64,000 nt of DNA from Aeoliella straminimaris (lineage in GTDB: Bacteria > Planctomycetota > Planctomycetia > Pirellulales > Lacipirellulaceae). The stretch is taken from NCBI RefSeq assembly GCF_024054565.1, contig NZ_JAMXLR010000051.1, positions 186,001 to 250,000 on the forward strand. Reading direction: 5' to 3'. A program made the position numbers and the translations under genes. The notes below the pieces were generated by a model. The model saw nothing but the letters and a program-made list of their open reading frames with translations. It had not been told where the DNA came from and did not search any database. Numbering within the stretch: the stretch's first letter is position 1; every line of letters begins with the position of its first letter. Below, piece after piece: positions 52,955 through 61,866 of this stretch.

Positions 52955-53629
52955 CTACGTGTCGCCGGAGGCGGGTACGCTACTACCACTTTCGCGTTCG
53001 ATGCGACGCGCGTAAACCCACACCGCGAATTTGCCACCCAGATACGCTAGCAGCAGCGCCCACAGCGAATTGCCGACCGCGACAAACTCTTGAATTCCGG
53101 GAAAGTAGCGGGCGACGACATTCCCTTGCCGGGCACCAAACGGCCGGGTGCCAAACGGCTGGGTATAGGGCGAGGTGGTCGAAGAGTCGGACATGAAATC
53201 GGGCAGCGGGGGCGATGAACCTCCATAGTAGATGGATGCCGCTTCCGGTTCCGATTGGTGCCGCCGGCGGACTCGCTCGCCCGTCGAAGGATCGACTATC
53301 CACTCGGTGGCCATCTGTCCGTGCAGCCATTGCATCAACTGCGTGGTGGGCAGGGCGCGAAGGTAGTTATCGTCGTCATAGGTATGCACAGCGTAGGTAA
53401 ACCCGACCGCCACCACCGTGAATCCGATGGCGAAGGCCTGCCGCCGCCCGCGATCGACGAATGCGCACACGGCCATCACACCACAGACCAATAGCGCCAC
53501 CGTGGTAACCACTCCGGCCAGCAGTGGGGAAGCAAATTTGAGCGCCGCCCAGGCAACGGCCAGCAGCACTATGAACACCAGCAGTTGGCGAAGCGACGGA
53601 CGCCGCGATCCGGGTGAAGTTTCTGTCAT
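52955..53629 (-). CDS. membrane protein with SLRQLL/YLGGKFAVW motifs (paralog C)
   Basis: The ATG at 53629 overlaps the TGA of the upstream paralog (ATGA). The 224-residue protein begins with a short cytosolic tail and SLRQLLVFIVLLAVAWAALK, has a second and third helix (GVVTTVALLVCGVMAVCAF, then QAFAIGFTVVAVGFTYAVH), a soluble loop of about 100 residues, and a last helix with LLLAYLGGKFAVWVYARRIE. The extracellular or cytosolic loop (about residues 95-185) differs from its two paralogs, while the ends are conserved. Function unknown. Confidence 0.78.
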   Translation of the reverse strand: MTETSPGSRRPSLRQLLVFIVLLAVAWAALKFASPLLAGVVTTVALLVCGVMAVCAFVDRGRRQAFAIGFTVVAVGFTYAVHTYDDDNYLRALPTTQLMQWLHGQMATEWIVDPSTGERVRRRHQSEPEAASIYYGGSSPPLPDFMSDSSTTSPYTQPFGTRPFGARQGNVVARYFPGIQEFVAVGNSLWALLLAYLGGKFAVWVYARRIERESGSSVPASGDT

Positions 53630-54246
53630 AACGGCTGACCTTCGCTGTTGATGCCTTGCTGCGATACGCGTCGCTGGTAAACCCACACGGCGAACCTGCC
53701 ACCCAGGTAGGCCAAGGCCAGCGTCCAGCCGACATCGAGAATGCTGGCGAATTCCACCTTGCCTGGAAGTTCGACCTCGCGAAGTATTTCGGGGCTAAAG
53801 GGCGAGGAGAATGGCATGGATGGAAAGGACGAACTCAGCTCGACTTCGGCCCTGGGACCTTCCCGATTGTCGCGGCCGGCGGTAGGTCCCAGGATCGTGG
53901 CCGTCTCCGGGTCGTAGTCGTAAGGCACCGCCACGCGTTGGTGCGCCCAATCGGCAAAGGCGTCGGTGGGCAGCAGATTGCCGGGACCACGCCCCGTCTG
54001 CCAACTGGCAACCCAAAAGAGCAGACCCCAGATGACAAACCCGATGGCAAACGCCTGCCACCGGCCACGCCCGACGAGGGCGAGGATGGTCATCGTCGCC
54101 ATGACGAGCAGCACCGCCGTGGTGCACAAATCTGCCAACAGGGGAGTCGCGGACTTCAATGCCACGCAGATCACGGCCAGCAGCACCACAACCACCAGCA
54201 GTTCGCGAAGTGATAAACGCCATAGTCCAGCAGGACGTTCTGTCAT
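53626..54246 (-). CDS. membrane protein with SLRELL/YLGGRFAVW motifs (paralog B)
   Basis: The ATG at 54246 overlaps the TGA of paralog A (ATGA). The 206-residue product has SLRELLVVVVLLAVICVALK, three N-terminal helices, a loop with NREGPRAEVELSSSF and the C-terminal helix LALAYLGGRFAVWVYQRRVS. It is the middle gene of three paralogs transcribed as one message with strict translational coupling at both ends. No domain family is recognised. Confidence 0.78.
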   Translation of the reverse strand: MTERPAGLWRLSLRELLVVVVLLAVICVALKSATPLLADLCTTAVLLVMATMTILALVGRGRWQAFAIGFVIWGLLFWVASWQTGRGPGNLLPTDAFADWAHQRVAVPYDYDPETATILGPTAGRDNREGPRAEVELSSSFPSMPFSSPFSPEILREVELPGKVEFASILDVGWTLALAYLGGRFAVWVYQRRVSQQGINSEGQPL

Positions 54247-54899
54247 GTCGGGCTCCCCCCGGCAACGTTCTCTTCGCGGGCTATGCGACGCGCGAAGATC
54301 CACACGGCGAACTTGCCGCCGAGATAGCCCAGCAGGATGGCCCACAAACAGTGGCCGACCGCCAGGAAGTGCTCGGGAACGGGGAGGCCTTTGTAGATGA
54401 GTCCGCCTCCACTCCAATTGGGCGGCACTTGATCTTGCGGAACATTGCCCTGTCCGTACGCGGGAGGGTAATTCGGTGCGGTTTGCTCGACCACGCGTCC
54501 TGTCTCCCACTCGACCATGTACGTGCCATTGACTCGATGCCACGCCGCGTACAAAGCCCTCGAGGTGAGCAGGAACCCCTTGTCGGTTAGCACGGGATCG
54601 ACACCCATCACCTGATCCCAGCTGTCCTCCAAAGTTGTCTCCGGTTGCTGAGTCCACAACACGGCGTACGCGAGCATCGCGATCAGCGCCCCGGCGGCCG
54701 CGGTTTGGCGAGATCCTCTCTCGGCGACGGCAACGATTGCCAGCACGATCGTCAGGGCGATCGTCAAGCCAAAAACGGCGATCGCCCAACCTTCTGAAGC
54801 GTTCAAGAGCGATGCAAACGCCACCGCCACAAAGGCAATGATCCCCAGCAGCTCACGCAGCGAAATACCGGGTAATCGACTTCGCCATCCAGTTGCCAT
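54243..54899 (-). CDS. membrane protein with SLRELL/YLGGKFAVW motifs (paralog A)
   Basis: The ATG at 54899 (MATGWRSRLPGISLRELLGI) gives 218 residues. Three N-terminal helices, a loop of about 90 residues (QPETTLEDSWDQVMG...) and a terminal helix LLGYLGGKFAVWIFARRIAR match paralogs B and C. It is the first gene of the operon and diverges from the phosphofructokinase gene (103-base spacer). The conserved (A/G)YLGG(K/R)FAVW(I/V) stretch preceding a basic tail is the best marker of the family. Confidence 0.78.
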   Translation of the reverse strand: MATGWRSRLPGISLRELLGIIAFVAVAFASLLNASEGWAIAVFGLTIALTIVLAIVAVAERGSRQTAAAGALIAMLAYAVLWTQQPETTLEDSWDQVMGVDPVLTDKGFLLTSRALYAAWHRVNGTYMVEWETGRVVEQTAPNYPPAYGQGNVPQDQVPPNWSGGGLIYKGLPVPEHFLAVGHCLWAILLGYLGGKFAVWIFARRIAREENVAGGSPT

Positions 54900-55002
54900 G
54901 CGGTTGTTTCCCCTGTTTGCCCGTCCGCCCACGCTCCCCATGCCACCGGATCGTTGGTATCCTGTTCGGCGTAGGCTACCCGGCGCATTGCGAGACCCCA
55001 CC

Positions 55003-56292
55003 ATGCTAACACAATCCGACCTGACGATCCCCACACTTGGCGAGCGGCGTTACGATTCACCGCTATTACACGACGGCGTGCATACCCGGTTTATGCCCGA
55101 CGAGTCCCGGGTGCTGTACGACATCGACTACTTGCAAGGGGAAAACGTCGCCGAGATCGGCTTCGAGAAGGCCGGCGCGCGCGAGCAGGTGTATTTCAAC
55201 GCCAAGAAGAGCAAGGCCGCCATCGTCACTTGCGGCGGGCTGTGCCCCGGGCTCAACAACGTGGTGCGGAACCTGTACTACCAGCTTCACAGCAGCTACG
55301 GTGTGCCCACGGTGCTGGGCATCCGCTATGGCTACAAGGGGCTGAACCCCAACGAGGGCATTCCCCCCATCGAACTGACCCCTGCGCTGGTCGAGCCCAT
55401 CCATCACCAGGGGGGCACCATCCTGGGCACGTCGCGAGGCCCACAAGACCCCGCGGTGACGGTCGACTTCCTGCATCACGAGGGAGTCAATATGCTGTTC
55501 TGCATCGGTGGCGACGGTACCCAGAAGGGCGCGCACGCCATTGCCCAGGAAGTGGCGCGGCGAGGCTTCGACATTGCCGTGGTGGGCATTCCCAAGACCA
55601 TCGATAACGACATCAAGTTTTGCTACCGCACGTTTGGCTTTGTGACGGCCGTGTCCGAAGCGGAAAAGGTGATCGACTGTGCCCACATTGAAGCCAAAAG
55701 CGTGCCCAACGGCGTGGGGCTGGTGAAGTTGATGGGCCGCGAAGCGGGATTCATCGCCGCGGCCGCCACCATCGCCAGCGGCGAAGTGAACTTCACGCTG
55801 ATACCCGAGGTGCCGTTCGAACTGGAGGGCGACAAAGGACTCCTCGCACAACTCGAGCGCCGCCTGGCGGTCCGCGATCACGCGGTAATCGTGGTGGCCG
55901 AGGGCGCGGGGCAGCATTTGCTCGCCAGGCATGGCGACGAGTTCGACAAGTCGGGCAATCGCAAGCTGGGCGACATTGGCGTGTTTCTCAAGGCACAGAT
56001 CAACGCCCATTTTGCCGGACGCAACCTGCCAGTGGGCGTCAAGTACTTCGACCCCAGCTACAACATTCGCAGCGTGCCGGCGGGCGCCGCCGACAGCCTG
56101 CTATGCGAACAACTCTCCCGCCAGGCCGCCCACGCCGCGATGGCCGGCAAGACCGACCTGTTCATCGGCCTCTGGCAAAACCACACGGTGCACGTGCCCC
56201 TGGCAATCAGCACCGGGCAGATCAAACGCATCGACCCCGAACAAGAAATGTGGACCACCGTGCTGGCCATCACCGGCCAGCAGAAGTGGTAA
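55003..56292 (+). CDS. plant-type ATP-dependent 6-phosphofructokinase
   Basis: The ATG at 55003 gives 429 residues. Core motifs are AAIVTCGGLCPGLNNVVR, IGGDGTQKGAHAIAQE (residues 168-183), VGIPKTIDNDI (194-204) and VKLMGREAGFIAAAA. The combination of Gly in GGDGT with Lys in PKTIDND is that of plant ATP-PFKs, and the surrounding sequence (AHIEAKSVPNGVGLVKLMGR, EGAGQHLL) is also plant-like. Gly at the first site argues for ATP rather than pyrophosphate as phosphoryl donor. The N-terminus of about 70 residues is longer than in E. coli PfkA. Cytoplasmic glycolytic enzyme, monocistronic. Confidence 0.92.
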   Translation: MLTQSDLTIPTLGERRYDSPLLHDGVHTRFMPDESRVLYDIDYLQGENVAEIGFEKAGAREQVYFNAKKSKAAIVTCGGLCPGLNNVVRNLYYQLHSSYGVPTVLGIRYGYKGLNPNEGIPPIELTPALVEPIHHQGGTILGTSRGPQDPAVTVDFLHHEGVNMLFCIGGDGTQKGAHAIAQEVARRGFDIAVVGIPKTIDNDIKFCYRTFGFVTAVSEAEKVIDCAHIEAKSVPNGVGLVKLMGREAGFIAAAATIASGEVNFTLIPEVPFELEGDKGLLAQLERRLAVRDHAVIVVAEGAGQHLLARHGDEFDKSGNRKLGDIGVFLKAQINAHFAGRNLPVGVKYFDPSYNIRSVPAGAADSLLCEQLSRQAAHAAMAGKTDLFIGLWQNHTVHVPLAISTGQIKRIDPEQEMWTTVLAITGQQKW

Positions 56293-56605
56293 GCCGCGGC
56301 GGCCTCCCCCCTCAGCCCCGGAGCCGCTAAACCCACCTGGGCCACATGGCCTTGAGTAGCTTGCCGTACATGCGGGCAAAAATGCTTTGGCGTGGCACTC
56401 TTGAGGACCCTTACTTGGGATGCTGATTAGCCGAGGTAATGGACACCTCAGCGGATTCGGACTTTAGCCAACAGACAGAGGTTGGGCACACCGCGGTCAG
56501 TTGAGGGCTGCCGACGAATTCCATAACATCTAAAATCACCCGGTCGCGACGAGAGATTTTCCAGTCTCAAAACGCCCGGCTTCGCGACTCGGGTGCATTT
56601 TTTTG
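56293..56605. other. spacer with repeat copy A
   Basis: No gene is seen. Contains the GAGGTTGGGCACACCGC repeat (56450-56530). On the minus strand this lies downstream of the SUKH gene. Confidence 0.6.
56450..56530. repeat. dispersed GTCACAACCGC/GGTTGGGCACACCGC family, copy A
   Basis: Contains GCGGATTCGGACTTT, then GAGGTTGGGCACACCGC (56478-56494) and CTGCCGACGAATTCC, matching in order the copy at 61768-61865. Confidence 0.65.
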
Positions 56606-57106
56606 CTATCCGACGTCGAGGCGATCATTGACCATTCGATCGTAGAGATCATTCAGGAAATCATCGAAATGTCGATGCACGATTTCCCGATCGGAAGTCT
56701 CGTGATCATACCACAAGACAGAGCCAATCGGCACTTTTCCAGTGGTTTCGGAAGCGACGCACAAATAGTCACCTCCCCCATTGGATAAAAAGGGAATCCA
56801 GCAAGGTCTCCAGAAATCATCATCCCATTGATCGAAGATAGCAACGTCTGAGTGTGTTTGATGTATCGCCGCAATCTCGGTGAGGGTCATGAATGTCAGA
56901 TTCTCGACCAGTGGCTCAAACGACGCCGAATTCTGACCATCGTGCCAAAGGTAAAACGATCGCAAGCCCTCGGGCAAGGTGATGCCGACCGCTGTGCGGA
57001 GGGCGCTGAATAGGTATTGTTGAGCGGGAGGGTTCAACAGCGCGTGATAGTCCGGCCTATTTGCTGCGAGCCTAGTCTCAATCTTGTCGAGGATCGAGTT
57101 GTCCAT
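56606..57106 (-). CDS. SMI1/KNR4 (SUKH) family protein
   Basis: This 166-residue protein has the SUKH layout: ITLPEGLRSFYLWHDGQNS near residues 43-60, then WRPCWIPFLSNGGGDYLCVA near 98-117 and GSVLWYDHET. The W-I-P-(F/I)-x-x-x-G-G-G-D motif is the family hallmark. Such proteins are often immunity proteins or regulators; no toxin neighbour is present. It is the third SUKH-like protein of the window and lies in the repeat-rich right-hand accessory region. Confidence 0.88.
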   Translation of the reverse strand: MDNSILDKIETRLAANRPDYHALLNPPAQQYLFSALRTAVGITLPEGLRSFYLWHDGQNSASFEPLVENLTFMTLTEIAAIHQTHSDVAIFDQWDDDFWRPCWIPFLSNGGGDYLCVASETTGKVPIGSVLWYDHETSDREIVHRHFDDFLNDLYDRMVNDRLDVG

Positions 57107-57205
57107 TTGGCTCTCTTCTCGGATAACGACAGCGGTAACGGGGCCGCCACCAAAAACTATGATTTCAAAGTCCCGCGTTATCGGCGGCTCTCTTTCTCCG
57201 CTGTG

Positions 57206-57844
57206 TTACTTGCCTCTTGCTTCGATTGATCGGCAGAAATCATCCACGGATTTGTCGGCTTTACGAAATGCGTTCAAGGTATCCTGCCCAAACTGTTTAG
57301 TGGCATCTGGCTCTTTTAGCGCGGGTACGTCAGCTGGCAGGTCGAGGTTGAGTTGTGTAACACTGGGCGGTGTAGCCTCCATGTCGATTAGGAATACGCG
57401 TCCTTTGGATGAATCGTATTCTGTGTCGGAGATCGAAATGCTTTCTGTTTCAATGGATTCGGTCCCATCTTTCAGGACGACGTCGTACTCGACCGTGCAT
57501 TCATTCCCGAAGGTGTTGATGGTATGAAACGTATTAGCGGTTGACCCGCTGCTGCCGCCTTCAGTCTTCACCCGGGCGTTCGGTCGATCGTGATTGAAGA
57601 CCAAGAAATACGCGACTCTCTTGGATTGTCCTGGTGGTGTAACCGTCGCAAACGCAATTCCCGGTTGGTCGTCTATGACGACTACGTTGCCGTTGGATAT
57701 CGATAGGCCATCACTTATCGAGCTGCCTTCGCCCATGATCAGATGGTCAGGCTTCGATGGAGCGTTGATGGAATTCGGTTGGCTTCCGGTGCAGCCAACC
57801 AGTACCGTAACGCCCGCGATGAGACTCCGTGTTAGGTAGTGCAT
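57206..57844 (-). CDS. lipoprotein, unknown
   Basis: Start taken at ATG 57844 (MHYLTRSLIAGVTVLVGCTG), which gives a lipobox LVGC and a 212-residue product; an ATG nine bases upstream is also possible. The mature chain is Ser/Asp-rich and beta-prone (SSISDGLSISNGNVVVIDD, then YFLVFNHDRPNARVKTE) with no known domain. It is anchored to the envelope by lipid. It lies about 100 bases downstream of nothing recognisable and ahead of the SUKH gene on the same strand. Confidence 0.75.
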   Translation of the reverse strand: MHYLTRSLIAGVTVLVGCTGSQPNSINAPSKPDHLIMGEGSSISDGLSISNGNVVVIDDQPGIAFATVTPPGQSKRVAYFLVFNHDRPNARVKTEGGSSGSTANTFHTINTFGNECTVEYDVVLKDGTESIETESISISDTEYDSSKGRVFLIDMEATPPSVTQLNLDLPADVPALKEPDATKQFGQDTLNAFRKADKSVDDFCRSIEARGK

Positions 57845-58050
57845 GATTGGCATCTCGCGTACTAAGGCAAATAACTTAGTTATAGGAACTTTCTGCCTAT
57901 CACCTGTAGACCGCAAATGTGCGGCCTAACGCGCAGGCTGGGAATCCCCGTAACTGAAATCATAGCTGAGGGTTGCGCGGTTGTCGCCCCGTTTTCTGCG
58001 TGATAGGCCGCCCCTGCCTAGCGCTCATCGAGGCCAAACTCGCAGCGGAT

Positions 58051-58110
58051 GTCACAACCGCTGTCAGATACGGGACTTCCGAAGACGCCGAGGATGGGCA
58101 CTCCGCTGCT
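58051..58110. repeat. dispersed GTCACAACCGC family, copy B
   Basis: GTCACAACCGCTGTCAGATA (58051-58070), CGGGACTTCCGAAGACGCCG and GAGGATGGGCACTCCGCT follow one another. All but a few bases equal copy D at 61768. Confidence 0.8.
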
Positions 58111-58290
58111 GCCAAGAAATCTGCGAAACTGCACGAGGTGTGTCTTTGAAGAGGACACCTCTGTCAGTTGCCATCGGACGCAACTCACTGGTGTTGGTCC
58201 AGCTTCGGCGCCGTGGCCGGAGTCGAATCTGAGCGAAGTGATGAGTACCGACGGCAGTTGCAGAGCCCCAAGAACTGCGCTGAATACAAA

Positions 58291-58323
58291 CCACTCGGGT
58301 GTTCTCCGGGGCCACCCGAGTGG
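58291..58323 (-). terminator. hairpin, possible terminator of the DUF1593 gene
   Basis: CCACTCGGGTG (58291-58301) pairs perfectly with CACCCGAGTGG (58313-58323). On the minus strand it follows the DUF1593 stop by about 35 bases and is followed by a weak GTTTGTATT, so termination is plausible but not certain. Confidence 0.5.
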
Positions 58324-58358
58324 GCCTTCCTGATACCCCGGCCTTTGGCTGTGTTTGA

Positions 58359-59783
58359 TCATTCAATGTTGCATACGATGCGCTGGTATCGAACAAGCGG
58401 CGGCGTCCCAACGTCAGTAACTTCGAGAACGATGTGAATCTGTTTGCCGGGCTCGTTGGGGACGACCAAGCTGGCCTCTTGCTGGCCCGCATTGTCGATG
58501 TCTACCCGGGATGCCACCGAGTCGGCTTCCTCGTACTGCCACCAGCGATACGTCAATGCGTCCCCGTCGGGGTCGCTGGTTCCGGCAGCGCTCAGCGAAA
58601 CAGCCTCGCCCGGTTTGACCTCCAAGTCGGCGTCGTGGGCCAGTTTGACATCGGGCGGATGGTTGGCTTCGTCGTAAGGCTTCACGCACCAATCGGCTCG
58701 TGCCGCAAAATCTTGCTGAATCACATCGATCCAGCGCCATTGAGGTTTGAGGTAGGCAGCCAGTTCCGGATCTTTGGTGGTCTCGCGTTTTGCACGTCTG
58801 CGACCCCATGCCGAACTGCCATACCAACGACCCTTGGGATACTCGTAGCCACGCTCGACAACAGGATCGAGCCACGTGTTCTCGCGGACTTTGGTAAATC
58901 GACCGCCCCAGCCGCCCCAGTCGGGTGACTCGTCACTGCGCAGACCGGTCGGAATCACGTGCAAGAATGCGGGCGAGTCTCCTTCGGACCGGAAACGTCC
59001 ATCATCGTGTGCTTTGTACAGATCCAGCAGCGGCCCATGGTTTTGCAAGGCGTTCTCGTTCATCCACTTTGCGGAAAAGTATCGCTGCACTTCCTGGGGT
59101 ACGGCCTTCCGCTGGCTTTCATAGGCAAAGGCGATGAACTGGTCGGAGATGATCGTCGGAATGTTGAACCTGCCCCATCGCGGCCGAATGTATTTCTGGT
59201 AGGTGTCATCTTGCTCCCAAATGAGATAGAAGCGGATCTTCTTTGCCACCTCGGCCATCTTATCCGGATGCTCCTCCTCAATCGTTTTCAGCGCCCGCGC
59301 GATAGTGTTGGGTCCGCCCCACGCCTGCAACCAGATGGGTCGACTGTCGGACTCGTCCAGCAGGACTTTGACGATCAACTGTGAGCCCACCGTTTCTTCA
59401 TCCATGTCGCCTTCCGATTTGACGTTGCCGAGCACTATGATGGACTTTAGATAGTCCGGTGTGGGATAGTCGGGGTCGTGCTGGATGAGGTTGGGATAGA
59501 CTTTTTCATAAGCCTCCAGAAGCGGTTCAATCCAATCATCGCCCGCCCACTTGTGCCCCTGCCAGTGATACTGCGAACTCGATGTCACGATGCCCTCGAC
59601 GTCGAACTCATTCGCGTACAACAGGAACCGCACCATCGAGCATTCGTCGTCGATCTCCCCATCGGTCGTGACGATGACCCGGGGTTTGTCGGAGACGGCG
59701 TCAATTTGCTGCGCGGATGCGAAGGTGGTCAGGCAGGCTAGGATTATCGAGGGAATCAGGCGTGAAGGATGTATAGTGTTCAT
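58359..59783 (-). CDS. DUF1593 protein, exported nucleoside-hydrolase-like
   Basis: ATG at 59783 (MNTIHPSRLIPSIILAC) starts a signal peptide ending TTFASA; 474 residues. The N-terminal domain has DKPRVIVTTDGEIDDECSMV, the Asp cluster typical of inosine-uridine nucleoside hydrolase folds (DUF1593). VEGIVTSSSQYHWQG and IWLQAWGGPNTIARAL follow, also hallmarks. The last 100 residues form a cadherin/PKD-like beta domain (SLSAAGTSDPDGDALTYRWW). It is probably a secreted hydrolase acting on a glycosidic bond. It lies near the pectate-lyase-like gene with the same orientation, suggesting joint use in polysaccharide breakdown. Confidence 0.9.
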   Translation of the reverse strand: MNTIHPSRLIPSIILACLTTFASAQQIDAVSDKPRVIVTTDGEIDDECSMVRFLLYANEFDVEGIVTSSSQYHWQGHKWAGDDWIEPLLEAYEKVYPNLIQHDPDYPTPDYLKSIIVLGNVKSEGDMDEETVGSQLIVKVLLDESDSRPIWLQAWGGPNTIARALKTIEEEHPDKMAEVAKKIRFYLIWEQDDTYQKYIRPRWGRFNIPTIISDQFIAFAYESQRKAVPQEVQRYFSAKWMNENALQNHGPLLDLYKAHDDGRFRSEGDSPAFLHVIPTGLRSDESPDWGGWGGRFTKVRENTWLDPVVERGYEYPKGRWYGSSAWGRRRAKRETTKDPELAAYLKPQWRWIDVIQQDFAARADWCVKPYDEANHPPDVKLAHDADLEVKPGEAVSLSAAGTSDPDGDALTYRWWQYEEADSVASRVDIDNAGQQEASLVVPNEPGKQIHIVLEVTDVGTPPLVRYQRIVCNIE

Positions 59784-59883
59784 TTTGCGTGTTTCCAAAG
59801 TGAATAGTCGTGGGATAAGCTTCCAGCAAGTCGCTTGGCAATTACCGCTTCATAGAATGGAAGCCTGTGACACCCCGATGGTT

Positions 59884-61314
59884 TCACTGGCTAAAAGCCG
59901 ATGCCGCATCAGTTACCAATCCGTTCACGTACTCTTCGATGTTAGTATAGCCATCATCGTCGCGGTCTTCTGTCGCGTCCGAAGCGTCGTCGGGGTTCAG
60001 GTCGTGTGCTTTCTCCCAGTCGTCAGGCATGCCGTCTTCATCGGTGTCCGCCGGCGGTTCTGCTGACTTCAACTTAGGCCAACCGCCGACATCGTTCGGC
60101 GTCGTGATGATGCCGCTGGCACCAAACGTTGCCGTGCCGGTGCGAACTTCTTCGACGATGCGGGCGTCAATCGAATCGCGATTGGGAAACGAGCAACCTG
60201 CGTGGACGAGGACTGCTTCGTAAGCCTCCTCCGCTGACTGCTGCTTGATCGGCATTGCGTCCCACGGCTCGGTCAGTCTTTTGAACCGATTGCCCTTCAC
60301 ACCCAGCCAGTTGTCCGTGGTTACCTTGGGAAAACCATGGACATGGTTGCGTGCCACGTGCCAACTGCCTGAATCCCCCTCGCACCTCGACGAAGGCTTC
60401 GCGACGTGATCCTTCACTTCACTTCGCGTGGCCGGGCCGGGTTTGTAGTAGTTGGCAAGCATGTTGATCGTCGAATGTTCGATGAGTGGATTTCTCCGGT
60501 CGCCTTTTTGGCGGGCTTCGCCGCCGTAGCAGCTTTCGTAGCCCCAGTTGTAGATCACGTTGTTGCGGTAGTCGTTGTAGCCGCAGCCCGAAGCCCAGCG
60601 CGGATTGCGACTGTCGTTGTGGGCAATCAAGTTGTGATGGTAAGTGCCGAAGTTGTTGCCCCAAATACCGCCAAAACGGTGTCCGGAATCGCCTTTTGCA
60701 CACGCTTCGGAAATCAGGCACCACTGGATCGTGACGTATTCGTTATGGTACACCGACAACACTTCGTCACTGCTCCAGCTTGTGGAGACGTGATCGAGAA
60801 TGATGTTCTTTTTGTAACGGCCGAAAATCGCGTCGACTTCGCGGGACACCGGATCGGGTCGCACGCGGATGTAACGAATGACGACGTCGTTGGCGTTGAG
60901 CGCCAGATCGCCTTTAAGGCAAATGCCGTCACCGGGAGCCGTCTGGCCGGCGATCGTGATGTTGTCGTTTTTGATGCTGAACCGTTTACCCTTGCTGTCG
61001 ATCGTTCCTGCAACACGGAACACGACAATTCGCGGCCCCTTCGCTTCGATTGCTGCTCTCAGACTGCCCGGACCGGACTCATGCAAGTTGGTTACCGCGA
61101 TCACTCGTCCACCGCGACCTCCGCGCGCCGCCGCGCCGTAGCCTTCCGCGCCGGGGAAGGCCGGCAACTCTCTGGAAAACGCCGATTCGGTTGACGCGAT
61201 GGCGAGGACGACGGCGAAGAAGCTGTAGCAGAGCGTTGGCATTGGTGTTCGTGCCGATATCGAAGCGGACTCGCTCATCACATCGGCAGACTGCAAATAG
61301 TTCGTTGCTCTCAT
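59884..61314 (-). CDS. exported pectate-lyase-like parallel beta-helix protein with Ca-binding tail
   Basis: A signal peptide (PTLCYSFFAVVLAIASTESA) starts near residue 26 of the frame; ATG at 61314 or, more fittingly, at 61242 may be the true start. The mature protein begins FPGAEGYGAAARGGRGG(R)VIAVTNL and SGPGSLRAAIEA, a classic start of PL1/PL9-type pectate lyase-like proteins. Parallel beta-helix coils follow (NITIAGQTAPGDGICLKGDL, VVIRYIRVRPDP, WGNNFGTYHHNLIAHNDSRN). The C-terminus DTDEDGMPDDWEKAHDLNP and DRDDDGYTNIEEYVNGL is a calcium-binding thrombospondin-3/dockerin-like pair. Likely cleaves pectin or a related uronate polymer; activity unproven. Confidence 0.88.
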   Translation of the reverse strand: MRATNYLQSADVMSESASISARTPMPTLCYSFFAVVLAIASTESAFSRELPAFPGAEGYGAAARGGRGGRVIAVTNLHESGPGSLRAAIEAKGPRIVVFRVAGTIDSKGKRFSIKNDNITIAGQTAPGDGICLKGDLALNANDVVIRYIRVRPDPVSREVDAIFGRYKKNIILDHVSTSWSSDEVLSVYHNEYVTIQWCLISEACAKGDSGHRFGGIWGNNFGTYHHNLIAHNDSRNPRWASGCGYNDYRNNVIYNWGYESCYGGEARQKGDRRNPLIEHSTINMLANYYKPGPATRSEVKDHVAKPSSRCEGDSGSWHVARNHVHGFPKVTTDNWLGVKGNRFKRLTEPWDAMPIKQQSAEEAYEAVLVHAGCSFPNRDSIDARIVEEVRTGTATFGASGIITTPNDVGGWPKLKSAEPPADTDEDGMPDDWEKAHDLNPDDASDATEDRDDDGYTNIEEYVNGLVTDAASAFSQ

Positions 61315-61632
61315 GGCGTCAGATGCTCAACAGGACAGCAAGTTCGTGAAATCTGCAATTATTGCAGCTTGTTCCGAACCGTGATTCTCCCTGTCTGCGA
61401 TGCAGAATTCAACGTAAATCGATGTATCATGAGGTTGGTTTTGAGACACGCCCTACTTTGTCGTGACGTCCGTTGCCAATGCGGGCACGTCCGGCACGTC
61501 CCCCAGTGTGCCTCTGGAACCCAGCCCAGCACTGTCGGACAAGCGAGACATTGGCGCCAGAGAGTGCCAATCCAACTGCTAGGGGTGGAACTCTCGGAGC
61601 GCAATCTGACAAGTATCAAACTCGCGTCGGTT

Positions 61633-61690
61633 GTCACACTTCGGTCAGATTCGGGACTCCTGAAAGTGCAGAAGTTGCATCACCCGCGGC
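61633..61690. repeat. dispersed GTCACAACCGC family, copy C (diverged)
   Basis: GTCACACTTCGGTCAGATTC, GGGACTCCTGAAAGTGC and AGAAGTTGCATCACCCGC follow the order of the other copies with several substitutions. Confidence 0.6.
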
Positions 61691-61767
61691 GCCTTAGCGG
61701 TTTGGCTACGGCGCAGAGGTGGCCAAGACCGACGCGCCAAAGCTCGCCACTCAAATGAGCGAGGATG

Positions 61768-61865
61768 TCACAACCGCTGTCAGATACGGAACTTGCGGAA
61801 CCGCTGAGGTTGGGCACACCGCTCACAGTTTCGCGGCCCTGTGAAAGCTGCGTCGGCCGATGAAT
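61768..61865. repeat. dispersed GTCACAACCGC family, copy D
   Basis: GTCACAACCGCTGTCAGATA, GGAACTTGCGGAACCGC, GAGGTTGGGCACACCGCTC and CCGATGAATTC. The most complete copy: it matches copy B at its left and copy A at its right end. Confidence 0.8.
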
Positions 61866-61866
61866 T

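Larger units (their letters stand above)
57845..58358. other. repeat-bearing spacer, no gene seen
   Basis: Contains repeat copy B (58051-58110), further imperfect repeats and the hairpin at 58291-58323. Short frames on both strands look random. Confidence 0.6.
61315..61866. other. repeat-rich spacer, no gene seen
   Basis: Carries repeat copies C (61633) and D (61768). Frames on both strands are short and without ribosome sites. Presumably includes the promoter of the pectate-lyase-like gene at its left end. Confidence 0.6.
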
